Below are positions 46,000 through 53,965 of a stretch of DNA of 64,000 nucleotides, one piece after another. The notes below the pieces were generated by a model, which worked only from the letters and a program-made list of their open reading frames with translations, had not been told where the DNA came from and searched no databases. Position 1 is the stretch's first letter. Each line of letters starts with the position of its first letter. The stretch comes from Ruegeria arenilitoris (lineage in GTDB: Bacteria; Pseudomonadota; Alphaproteobacteria; Rhodobacterales; Rhodobacteraceae), in the NCBI RefSeq assembly GCF_013032445.1, contig NZ_WQCA01000005.1, positions 124,001-188,000 of the forward strand. The letters run 5' to 3'. A program made the translations under genes and the position numbers.

Positions 46000-46455
46000 A
46001 TGCTTGATGACATGGACCGGCGCATTCTGCGCCATCTGCAGGCCGAACCGACCCTTTCGATGGCCGAATTGGCCGAGCGGTGCGGGATCAGCCAGGGCGT
46101 GTGCTGGCGCCGGGTTGAGAAGATGCAGGCCTCGGGTGTCATTCAGGGGCAGGAGGCTGTGATTGACTGGGCCGCGCTTGGATATGCTGTCGAGGTCTCG
46201 CTGCGCGTGACGTTGGACAAGACCCAGCCCCGCGCCTTTGATGAATTCACTGTCGCTGCACGTGAAGTGTCCGAAGTGATCGAGATCCAAACCTTTCTGG
46301 GGCGGGTGGATGTACGTCTTTCGGTACTGGCGCGCGACATGACTCATTATCAGCAAATCTACCGCGACCGTATCCTGACCCTGCCACATATCGCCGATAT
46401 CGAGGCGCTGATGCATATCGCGCGGGTAAAGCGAAACGAGGTCTTGCCGGTATGA
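46000..46455 (+). CDS. Lrp/AsnC-family regulator, first of a pair
   Basis: A 151-residue regulator. The N-terminal helix-turn-helix reads LDDMDRRILRHLQAEPTLSM to CGISQGVCWRRVEKMQASGVI. A C-terminal RAM-type ligand domain follows (AREVSEVIEIQTFLGRVDVRLSVLARDM). Members of the family sense amino acids and form dimers and octamers. It lies 131 bases from the divergent ilvC start. Its TGA overlaps the ATG of the second regulator in an ATGA, so the two are made together. Confidence 0.9.
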   Translation: MLDDMDRRILRHLQAEPTLSMAELAERCGISQGVCWRRVEKMQASGVIQGQEAVIDWAALGYAVEVSLRVTLDKTQPRAFDEFTVAAREVSEVIEIQTFLGRVDVRLSVLARDMTHYQQIYRDRILTLPHIADIEALMHIARVKRNEVLPV

Positions 46456-46910
46456 TCGAGCTTGATGACACCGACCGCCAAATTCTGCGTGCGCTGGTGC
46501 AGGACGCAACGCAAAGTGCCGGTGCTCTGGGGCGGAAACTCGGATTGTCCCAGCCAGCGACCTGGCGGCGTATCAGGCGGCTTGAAACAGCAGGAGTCAT
46601 CAGGGGCCGCCGCCTGCGTCTGAATGCCGAGGCTTTGGGGTTCGGCGTGACGGTCTTTCTGGGCGTCAAACTGGCACGTAAAGGTCAGGTCAGTCTGGAA
46701 GATTTCGAACGCGCGGTCAGCGCCATTCCAGAAGTTCAGACGGTCGAACACGTCCTTGGACTGTACGACTACCGCCTGCGCGTGGTGGCGCGCGATCTGT
46801 CCGATTTTGAACGGGTTCTGCGGCGGCGGATCATGACTTTACCCGGCGCAGGCGACGTCGAAGCCAATGTTTTGCTGAGCGAAGAGCGGTTGCCCGGTCC
46901 GATCGGCTAG
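46452..46910 (+). CDS. Lrp/AsnC-family regulator, second of a pair
   Basis: A 152-residue paralogue of the preceding gene with MIELDDTDRQILRALVQDA, then LGLSQPATWRRIRRLETAGVIRG as helix-turn-helix and a RAM domain with IPEVQTVEHVLGLYDYRLRVVARDL. It starts within the ATGA overlap. The two are similar in layout but clearly different in sequence, so heteromers are possible. It converges with the GntR gene, six bases apart. Confidence 0.9.
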   Translation: MIELDDTDRQILRALVQDATQSAGALGRKLGLSQPATWRRIRRLETAGVIRGRRLRLNAEALGFGVTVFLGVKLARKGQVSLEDFERAVSAIPEVQTVEHVLGLYDYRLRVVARDLSDFERVLRRRIMTLPGAGDVEANVLLSEERLPGPIG

Positions 46911-46916
46911 CCGGGA

Positions 46917-47618
46917 TCAGTATTTGGTGCGGATGCAATAACCGGGATGGTGGGTCATCCGCGCGAAGGTCATCGGCACACCATCTCTCCAGGTTGTTCG
47001 CTCAAGCTGGATCATCGAGGTCCCGGCTGTTGTTCCCATGAACTCCGCAAGGCGTCCGTCAGCAGATATGGCGCAAAAGGCAACTTCGGCTTCTGTAAAG
47101 GGCGCGATGTTAAGCAGCCATTCATGCGGGCCCTGTGCATTGAGATCGGCATGTTCCACTTCGGGCACAGTGTCGATGTTGATCCAGCGCTCTTCCATCT
47201 GAAAGGGGCGGTTGTCGGCGTAATGCATGCAGATCACATGCAGCACACGTGCATCCGGTGAAACGCTAAGCTGTGATGCCAGCCAACCGGGGCTGGGCAC
47301 GACGTTCCGTTCCACCAGAGAATAGCGGTAAGTCGAATTCTGATTCTCTACGGCTTGACGCGCCAGTGAAAATTCGAGTTTCGCGTGTTTTCTGGGTTCC
47401 TTTTTGACCCGCGTGCCGCTCTTGCGCTTGCGTTCAACAAATCCTTGTTCAGCCAGTTCGCGTAGGGCGCGGTTTACGGTTGCACGTGCGCAATTGAATT
47501 CTTCCGCAAGTTGTGTTTCCGTCGGCAGTAAAGATCCTTGTGGCCAAATTCGGTTCTCAATACGACGTTTAACTTCGTCCCGTACGACCTGAAAACTAAT
47601 CCGCTTTTGAGCAGTCAC
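46917..47618 (-). CDS. GntR-family regulator, HutC subfamily
   Basis: A 233-residue regulator that starts at a GTG (first residues MTAQKRISFQVVRDE). The winged helix reads EEFNCARATVNRALRELAEQGFVERKR. The C-terminal UTRA ligand domain contains VLHVICMHYADNRPFQMEERWIN and LERTTWRDGVPMTFARMTHHPG. UTRA domains bind small effectors. It is divergent from the class V aminotransferase gene with 233 bases between the starts, and is its likely regulator. Confidence 0.9.
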   Translation of the reverse strand: MTAQKRISFQVVRDEVKRRIENRIWPQGSLLPTETQLAEEFNCARATVNRALRELAEQGFVERKRKSGTRVKKEPRKHAKLEFSLARQAVENQNSTYRYSLVERNVVPSPGWLASQLSVSPDARVLHVICMHYADNRPFQMEERWINIDTVPEVEHADLNAQGPHEWLLNIAPFTEAEVAFCAISADGRLAEFMGTTAGTSMIQLERTTWRDGVPMTFARMTHHPGYCIRTKY

Positions 47619-47851
47619 GTGAAGTAAAGCCTTTCTTCTACAAAGTGTATGTATCTGTTCAGAAACACCTCTGGGTGTAAAGGGGTGATGGTACTACTTA
47701 GCGTCACTTAGGTGGTCAATTAGTGCAATTTTGGGTCTGTTTTTCACGGGGAAATAAAGTTCCGTTGCGTCAATTGTCGGCGCAAGATAACTGCGTTACC
47801 AATCTCGGCATTAATTTCAGCTTGCCCGAGTACTGTTTGAAAGGACAAATC

Positions 47852-48979
47852 ATGCCGGCGCTTTTGGATAGCATTGACCCCAACGGGCTTGAGGAATTCT
47901 CGGTCGTTTTCACGGATCGTTCCTTGAACCATATGTCGGTTCGGTTTCAGACCGTTATGCGCGATATCTCGACGATGTTGCGGGATGTTTACAACGCGGA
48001 TGGCGTTGCGGTGATTCCGGGTGGCGGGACCTACGCAATGGAGGCTGTGGCCCGCCAATTTGCGCGTAATGCCAATGTGTTGGTTGTGCGCAATGGGTGG
48101 TTTTCCTACCGCTGGAGCCAGATCATCGAATCCGCAACGCTGACGGCTTCTGCCACAGTTTTGAAGGCACAGCAGACTGGGAACTCCAGCCCGTCCCCGT
48201 TTGCGCCGGCGCCGATCGAAGAAGTGGTATCAACAATCCGAGAGCAACGTCCGGATGTGGTGTTTGCGCCGCATGTGGAAACCGCTGCGGGCCTGATTCT
48301 GCCGGACGACTATGTGACGGCTATGGCCGAGGCGGCGCATGAGGTTGGCGCGCTGATGGTGCTGGATTGCATTGCATCGGGTTGCGTCTGGGTCGACATG
48401 AAGGCAACGGGTGTGGACGTGCTGATCTCGGCCCCGCAGAAAGGGTGGAGCGCGTCGCCCTGCGCAGGGCTGGTCATGTTGTCCGAACGGGCTGAGGCGC
48501 GTTTGGAGGAAACCACATCCGACAGTTTTGCGGTCGATCTGAAGAAATGGCGTCAGATCATGCAGGCTTATGAGAATGGCGGGCACGCGTATCACGCCAC
48601 CATGCCGACCGACGCGTTGCAGGCCTTTCGGGATACGATGGTTGAGACCCGTGAGTATGGCTTTGAAAAGCTGCGCGAGGCGCAATGGGCTTTGGGCAAC
48701 GGGGTGCGGGCGATGCTGAAGGACAAGGGCATCGTATCCGTGGCCGCCGACGGGTTCGGCGCGCCGGGCGTTGTGGTCAGCTATACTTCGGACCCTGAAA
48801 TCCAGAACGGCAAGAAATTTGCCGCGCTGGGGATGCAGATCGCCGCTGGTGTACCTCTACAATGTGATGAGCCCGAAGGTTTCAGCACCTTCCGTCTTGG
48901 CCTGTTCGGGCTGGACAAGTTGTATGACGTTGACGCCACAATCGCGCGCCTCAAACGCGTGTTGGATCAAGTCCTGTGA
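47852..48979 (+). CDS. Class V PLP-dependent aminotransferase
   Basis: A 375-residue enzyme of the alanine-glyoxylate/serine-pyruvate aminotransferase group. AAAGGA precedes the ATG of MPALLDSIDPNGLEEF. Fold-type I landmarks are VAVIPGGGTYAMEAVARQFA, VVFAPHVETAAGL, VLDCIASGCVWVDM with the cofactor Asp, and VLISAPQKGWSASPCAGLVM with the PLP-binding Lys. The in vivo substrates are not evident. Divergence from a HutC-type GntR regulator suggests a catabolic, inducible role such as amino acid or aminophosphonate use (inference). Confidence 0.88.
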   Translation: MPALLDSIDPNGLEEFSVVFTDRSLNHMSVRFQTVMRDISTMLRDVYNADGVAVIPGGGTYAMEAVARQFARNANVLVVRNGWFSYRWSQIIESATLTASATVLKAQQTGNSSPSPFAPAPIEEVVSTIREQRPDVVFAPHVETAAGLILPDDYVTAMAEAAHEVGALMVLDCIASGCVWVDMKATGVDVLISAPQKGWSASPCAGLVMLSERAEARLEETTSDSFAVDLKKWRQIMQAYENGGHAYHATMPTDALQAFRDTMVETREYGFEKLREAQWALGNGVRAMLKDKGIVSVAADGFGAPGVVVSYTSDPEIQNGKKFAALGMQIAAGVPLQCDEPEGFSTFRLGLFGLDKLYDVDATIARLKRVLDQVL

Positions 48980-49001
48980 TCTTCTGAGTGATCTGGGGGC
49001 C

Positions 49002-50198
49002 TCAACGAACGCCGAGGCCCATCTGCATCAGTGTTTTACGTACGGGCGGCAGGGAATACAGCGCATTCAGCCCCATCGCCCGCGCATCGCGCAAAGGCCG
49101 TGTCTCAATCATCGAGGCACGGTTCAACAGGTCGATACCTTTAACCCGCATCTCAATCTCGGTGTGGCGGGCCTTGTGGTAGGCGTCCAGCATCTGCGCG
49201 TCTCCTAGCCCTTCAGGGCGGGCTTGGGCCAGATCCAGCAGGCTGCGCAAGTCTCCCAAGGACATGTTCAACCCTTGTGCGCCGATGGGCGGGACCACAT
49301 GGGCGGCCTCGGCCATCAGGGCGATTCGCTCACCCGACAGCCGTTCTGCCGACTGGCTGATAATCGGCCAGATGGTCCGGCGTGAGGCCAGCTTCAACGG
49401 ACCGAACAACCCGCAGGACCGTTCGGTCATCAGAGCCTCAAACGCCTCAGGTTCGGTATTCAGCAGTTCAACAGCACGCGGTCCACGTTCCATCCAGACA
49501 ATCGCCGAGGAGGGCTGATCCTGCCAGTCGGGCAGGGGGACCAGTGTGAAGGGCCCTCCCGAGCGGTGAATCTCGGTCGAGACGTTGTCGTGTGGAACCG
49601 GATGGGTCACAGCAAAGGCCAGCGCCTTTTGACCATAACGCGTGGTGCGTACGTTAATTCCCGCGGCTTCGCGCATCGGTGAATTGCGCCCATCTGCGGC
49701 AACCACAAGCTTGCAGCGGATACGGCTGCCGTCGCTCAGGCCCACACGGGCCTCGGCGGTGCGGGTGAACAGGCTGACAGTGCCGGTGCCGGGGCGGAAA
49801 TCGACATTGGGCAATTCGGCCAGACGGGCCACCATCTCGCGGCGCAACAGCCAGTTAGGAAGGTTCCAGCCAAAAGGCTGCTCCGAAATGTCGGCGGCGT
49901 TAAAGTCACGTACTACGCGGGGTTCCGGTACGTCGCCGCCCGCGTCGACAATGCGCATGATCTGCAGGGGGGCGGCGTGTTCATCCAGCCGCTGCCACAA
50001 CCCGCATTGCTCCAAAAGCCCATGTGCCGGTTGCAAAAACGCCGTGGTCCGCAGGTCGGACCCGTCCACGTCACGCTCGGTGATGGGCGGAGTGGGGTCG
50101 ACGCAGACCACGTCGAACCCGGCAGTTCCAAAAGCCGCCGCAGCGGTCAGTCCGGCGATACCTCCGCCGGAAATCAGGATGTCACAGCTGTCTTTCAT
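49002..50198 (-). CDS. UbiH/COQ6-family FAD-dependent hydroxylase
   Basis: A 398-residue flavoprotein monooxygenase. The start is MKDSCDILISGGGIAGLTAA with GGGIAGL FAD motif at about 10-16; upstream codons lack a site. The NAD(P)H/FAD motif reads LVVAADGRNSPMREAAGI, and the FAD ribityl motif is ALMAEAAHVVPPIGAQGLN followed by MSLGDLRSLLDLA, typical of ubiquinone-ring hydroxylases. Which ring position it modifies cannot be decided. It converges on the aminotransferase gene. Confidence 0.88.
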   Translation of the reverse strand: MKDSCDILISGGGIAGLTAAAAFGTAGFDVVCVDPTPPITERDVDGSDLRTTAFLQPAHGLLEQCGLWQRLDEHAAPLQIMRIVDAGGDVPEPRVVRDFNAADISEQPFGWNLPNWLLRREMVARLAELPNVDFRPGTGTVSLFTRTAEARVGLSDGSRIRCKLVVAADGRNSPMREAAGINVRTTRYGQKALAFAVTHPVPHDNVSTEIHRSGGPFTLVPLPDWQDQPSSAIVWMERGPRAVELLNTEPEAFEALMTERSCGLFGPLKLASRRTIWPIISQSAERLSGERIALMAEAAHVVPPIGAQGLNMSLGDLRSLLDLAQARPEGLGDAQMLDAYHKARHTEIEMRVKGIDLLNRASMIETRPLRDARAMGLNALYSLPPVRKTLMQMGLGVR

Positions 50199-50274
50199 GG
50201 CATTGGTCTCCGAGTCTTGGGCAGAAACTAGTTCGGTTCCAAGCCGGGTGCCAAGTGACATCCTGTCCCGTTTC

Positions 50275-50523
50275 TCAGCCGCGCGAAATCAGGATGAGAA
50301 GGATGAACATCATCGGCACCATCATGACAGCCGGGATATAAAGCCCTGGCAGGCCAAACAACAGGGCCGAGCATCCCCACATGCTAACGATCGCGGCAGC
50401 TGTGTAATACCAATCTTCGGCCTCACCATTTGCGGCATCCTTGGCCAACCAGCCAAAAACGGGGATTGCAAACAACAAGCGCTGCCAAATAGGCAGGCGC
50501 CGAGGCATCTCGATCGCGCTCAT
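50275..50523 (-). CDS. Small membrane protein of unknown function
   Basis: An 82-residue protein with a basic N-terminus (MSAIEMPRRLPIWQR) and two to three hydrophobic helices (about 15-27, 38-58 and 60-79). GGAGA lies before the ATG, so translation is likely. I do not recognise the family. It lies between the HAD and UbiH genes on the same strand. Confidence 0.7.
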   Translation of the reverse strand: MSAIEMPRRLPIWQRLLFAIPVFGWLAKDAANGEAEDWYYTAAAIVSMWGCSALLFGLPGLYIPAVMMVPMMFILLILISRG

Positions 50524-50610
50524 GGGATTCTCCAGTTCTGTTCGTCGCTGAGGCGCATATAGGGGCGATGCTGCACCTGCAAAATGTGCAGATCGTCGCA
50601 GTGTGACAGC

Positions 50611-51255
50611 CTATCGCAGACGCGCAAGAAACGCAGTCAGATCGTCTGTATGATGGTGGATATGGTCGGCCTCGTGCGGCTCGGGCGCGACGTGAACCGT
50701 GCGCATTCCCATCGCGTGCGGGGCGGCCAGATTGCGCGGATCATCCTCGAACATCGCGGCCTTGGAAGTGTCGATTCCATCCTGTGCGAAGATTGCCTCG
50801 AACGCGGCTTTTTCGGGCTTTGGTTTGTAGCCCGCGTGCTCGACGCCATAGATCGCATCGAACATGCCACTGAGACCTCGCGCATCCAGAACACGTTCTG
50901 CATAGGGCGCACTGCCGTTGGTATAGACGATACGCCGCCCGGGCAGGGACCGGATGTGATCGGCCAGTTCTGCGTCAGGGTCCATGTGGCTCATGTCTAC
51001 CTGATGAACTGCGTGCAGATAAGGATCGGGGTCCAGATCATGCTCGGCCATTAGCCCGGCCAGCGTGGTGCCGTATTGCCGCCAGTAATGCGAGCGCAGC
51101 CGATCCGCTTCAGCCCGGTCCACGCCGATGGCCTGCACCACATAATCCGTCATCAGCACCTCGATCTGATCGAACAGGCGCATGTGCGGCGGATAGAGTG
51201 TATTGTCCAGATCGAACACCCATTGGGTGACGTGGGAAAAGGCAGGTTTGACCAT
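50611..51255 (-). CDS. HAD-family pyrimidine 5'-nucleotidase
   Basis: A 214-residue HAD phosphatase. Motif I is VFDLDNTLYPPH, motif II is IVYTNGSAPYAERVL, and motif III/IV is AAMFEDDPRNLAAPHAMG with the metal Asp pair. The DLDNTLYP form and the length match pyrimidine 5'-nucleotidases (Sdt1/PynA type), which dephosphorylate UMP or CMP. Other HAD substrates cannot be excluded. No partner genes. Confidence 0.87.
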   Translation of the reverse strand: MVKPAFSHVTQWVFDLDNTLYPPHMRLFDQIEVLMTDYVVQAIGVDRAEADRLRSHYWRQYGTTLAGLMAEHDLDPDPYLHAVHQVDMSHMDPDAELADHIRSLPGRRIVYTNGSAPYAERVLDARGLSGMFDAIYGVEHAGYKPKPEKAAFEAIFAQDGIDTSKAAMFEDDPRNLAAPHAMGMRTVHVAPEPHEADHIHHHTDDLTAFLARLR

Positions 51256-51355
51256 GAGTTTGGTTTAGGGCGCGGGGCATTGGTTTTCAATGCTGCTCTT
51301 GATCCTGAGGGCAAGTGACGGATAGACATGTTCGAACGAGGAGACAAACCACCCA

Positions 51356-52003
51356 ATGCCCCAATCCAGACAGCCGTCCAAAGATGCCTACAGCCTGATA
51401 CTCGAAGCGATTGACGTGGGCGTTTACAAGCCCGGCGACCGTCTGGTCGAAAGCGAGTTGGCCGAACGGTTCGGAGTTTCCCGCACGCCGATCCGCGAGG
51501 CTCTGCAGCGGTTGGAAACGCAATCCCTGCTGGAACGCGATGGGCGGTCGCTGATTGTGGCGTCTCTGGACCACAACCAGATGGCCGAGCTCTATGTAGT
51601 TCGGCGAGAGTTGGAAGGGCTGGCCGCAAAGTTGGCCGCCAAACACGCCACCGAAGAAGAGATCAAGGTGTTGCAGGATATGGTCGTTGCCGATGACGCG
51701 CTGGTAGATGATCCGGCTGCCTTGTCGCGGGCAAACCGGCGGTTTCACGAGCAAATCCATCTGGCCTCGCACAACCGCTATTTGGTGCAGCAACTGGACC
51801 TTGTACATCGCACCATGGCGCTGATGGCCACGACGTCTCTGGCGGCACATGGTCGTGGCGAGATCGCGCAGAGCGAACACAAGGGGATCGTCGACGCAAT
51901 CGCCGCCCGTGACGAAGAGGCGGCCGGACGCGCCCTCAAGGATCACATCTCGGTCGCCTTCATGACGCGTCTGAAACAGGATGCTGTACGGCGCGAAAAC
52001 TGA
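51356..52003 (+). CDS. GntR-family regulator, FCD subfamily
   Basis: A 215-residue regulator. The winged helix is LAERFGVSRTPIREALQRLETQSLLERD, and the all-helical FCD ligand domain contains LYVVRRELEGLAAKLAAKHAT, NRRFHEQIHLASHNRYLV and SEHKGIVDAIAARDEEAAGRALKDHI, with His residues that can bind a metal. FCD regulators sense organic acids. It is divergent from the HAD gene and converges with the glycosyltransferase, three bases apart. The target is not evident. Confidence 0.9.
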   Translation: MPQSRQPSKDAYSLILEAIDVGVYKPGDRLVESELAERFGVSRTPIREALQRLETQSLLERDGRSLIVASLDHNQMAELYVVRRELEGLAAKLAAKHATEEEIKVLQDMVVADDALVDDPAALSRANRRFHEQIHLASHNRYLVQQLDLVHRTMALMATTSLAAHGRGEIAQSEHKGIVDAIAARDEEAAGRALKDHISVAFMTRLKQDAVRREN

Positions 52004-52006
52004 TTT

Positions 52007-53881
52007 TCAGTGCGGCAGGGTCTCTTCGCTGGCCTGACCGTGTTGCGTTTTGTCCCAGAAGAACGGGTCGAGCACCAGTTCCCAAAGGGCTTTGTATGCG
52101 GCCAAAACGCCCAACGGGAAATATAGCGGCATTGTCGGGACCCAAGGTAACAGGAACCGCCTTTCGCGTGCAGACACCGCTATTGCGCCGATCAGTGCAT
52201 TGACGGCTTCTGCAAAGAGAAACAGGCTGAATAGGGCGGTCAACCCGGCGTTGGAGTGGATCGGATCAAACGGGCTGGGCAGGCCGAAGGATATCAGCCA
52301 AAACAGCCACAGCACCGGGGCCAGCAGGAATTGACCGACGGTTCCAAGAAAGAACGCCTGTACGCCCAAAAACCGCAGTGGGCCCAAATCGCTTAGCAAT
52401 TGTTTGGGTGAGCGCATGTGAACAAGGTAGGTGACCATGAACCCCTTGAGCCAGCGAGAGCGTTGCCTCACCCAGGGCCAGGCACGAAAGTTCGCCTCTT
52501 CAAAAGTGGTGGTGTTCACCAACTCAGTGCGATAGCCCGCCCTGCTTAGACGTACGCCCAGATCGGCATCTTCGGTGACGTTATGGGCATCCCACCCACC
52601 GAGTTCCAGCAGCTTGTCGCGCCGGAAAAAGAAGGTGGTCCCACCCAGCGGCACAACGAGCCCAAGTTTGGAAATGCCCTGCAGGACAACCCGGAACCAG
52701 CTGTTGTACTCGATAGTAAAGCAACGTGAACGCCAGTTGGTTCGGGGGTTGTAATAGTCCAGAACACCTTGAAGGCAGACCACCTCTTCATCAGCTTGGG
52801 CAAAGTGCCGGACAACCCGCTCGATCTGGTCAGGTTGCGGCGCGTCTTCTGCATCCCAGACACCCAGAATATCACCCCGGCAGAAATCCAGTGCAAAGTT
52901 CATTGCACGGGGTTTGGTTGTCAATCCGTTCAGGGCAGGCACCTCGACGGTTCTGATCCAACTCGGCAGATCGACCTTGGCCAGGGTGGACTGCGTCACC
53001 TCGTCGGATTCTTCCAGAACCAGTATAACATCAAGCAGGGCTTTGGGGTAGGTCAGCCGCCGCAAGCGCAAGATCAGGGCGTCGGCTATTTCCCTTTCTT
53101 TGAAAAGCGGCACCATTATGGACACGCAAGGCAATACTGGCGGATCGCATTCAGCCAAAGCCTTGGGCGTTAGGTATTGTAGGTGCCAGATGTAGCTCAG
53201 CAGACCAGACAGACGTAGGGTTAGAAACAGGATCAGGGTGACTACGGCAGCCATCACAATAACGGCAAGCCCGACCAGAGGAAGGGTCGAAAAAAGCGCT
53301 AATACAACCCCGAGTGCGGTTGCGTATGCGGCACGGGAAAGCGGGGTCCAGGATCGGCAGCTATGGTCTATGTGCACGCGGGCTTCGGCCGCTTCGGCCA
53401 GAGGGGTTGAGAACATGTCCGCGATTGCCCCGTCGATCTGTTCTGCGGCTGCAAGTACGGGAATGACTGTGTAACCGACATCTGCCAAGTCGTCGCGCAC
53501 GCTCGGGAACAGATCGGGTCGCGCCGTTGCCACCAGCAGGATCGGTCCCATGCGACGCCAGGGAATGACATTATGGGCCAGCCAGAAGTCAGCGGGTTTG
53601 ATCTGACACAATTTCTGAGACGGCGGAGAGTTGTCCAGATCGGCAATCTGCAAGCCGGATTGATGGGACAGCGCTTCCAGCACGTCCTGACGTGTGACCC
53701 AACCCTCGGCGACAAGTATTTCACCAAGCGGAGCTTGCTGCCAGGATTGCAGAAACAGCGCTTCGTCCAGCTGCGCCTTTGTGATCAGGCCGCGATCGAC
53801 AAGGCACGCCCCCAAAGGTTTTCGCTCCTGAGCAGGTATCGGCGCGGCGTGCGCGAAATGCTGCAGGTTCAATTCGACCAT
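52007..53881 (-). CDS. Membrane GT2 glycosyltransferase with N-terminal MshEN domain
   Basis: A 624-residue protein. Residues about 20-85 hold two MshEN-like repeats (KPLGACLVDRGLITKAQL, then APLGEILVAEGWVTRQDVL), the fold that binds cyclic di-GMP in other proteins. Two membrane helices follow near 190-235. A GT2 catalytic domain comes next with VSIMVPLFKER, the Asp in VWDAEDAPQPD, NVTEDADLG and QRSRWLKG (the QxxRW motif of processive enzymes). More helices close the C-terminus. It resembles NfrB-like polysaccharide synthases. A CtrA-type site lies upstream; the start codon follows a hairpin within seven bases and lacks a ribosome binding site, so the true start could be later. Confidence 0.85.
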   Translation of the reverse strand: MVELNLQHFAHAAPIPAQERKPLGACLVDRGLITKAQLDEALFLQSWQQAPLGEILVAEGWVTRQDVLEALSHQSGLQIADLDNSPPSQKLCQIKPADFWLAHNVIPWRRMGPILLVATARPDLFPSVRDDLADVGYTVIPVLAAAEQIDGAIADMFSTPLAEAAEARVHIDHSCRSWTPLSRAAYATALGVVLALFSTLPLVGLAVIVMAAVVTLILFLTLRLSGLLSYIWHLQYLTPKALAECDPPVLPCVSIMVPLFKEREIADALILRLRRLTYPKALLDVILVLEESDEVTQSTLAKVDLPSWIRTVEVPALNGLTTKPRAMNFALDFCRGDILGVWDAEDAPQPDQIERVVRHFAQADEEVVCLQGVLDYYNPRTNWRSRCFTIEYNSWFRVVLQGISKLGLVVPLGGTTFFFRRDKLLELGGWDAHNVTEDADLGVRLSRAGYRTELVNTTTFEEANFRAWPWVRQRSRWLKGFMVTYLVHMRSPKQLLSDLGPLRFLGVQAFFLGTVGQFLLAPVLWLFWLISFGLPSPFDPIHSNAGLTALFSLFLFAEAVNALIGAIAVSARERRFLLPWVPTMPLYFPLGVLAAYKALWELVLDPFFWDKTQHGQASEETLPH

Positions 53882-53882
53882 A

Positions 53883-53921
53883 AAGAAACAACCCTGACGC
53901 GGTTAGCAGGCGTCAGGGTTG
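53883..53921 (-). terminator. Terminator of carA at the glycosyltransferase start
   Basis: On the minus strand CAACCCTGACGC pairs with its complement around nine bases and runs into TTTCTTT. The next bases are the glycosyltransferase ATG. Confidence 0.85.
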
Positions 53922-53932
53922 CTCAATATTGG

Positions 53933-53947
53933 TTAACAGCGGGTTAA
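53933..53947 (-). promoter_or_regulatory. CtrA-type binding site
   Basis: TTAACAGCGGGTTAA is a perfect TTAA-N7-TTAA, the full CtrA recognition site of alphaproteobacteria. It lies about 52 bases upstream of the glycosyltransferase start and 19 bases after the carA stop. Chance occurrence cannot be excluded. Confidence 0.55.
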
Positions 53948-53965
53948 CCCTGTTCCATCGGTTGT

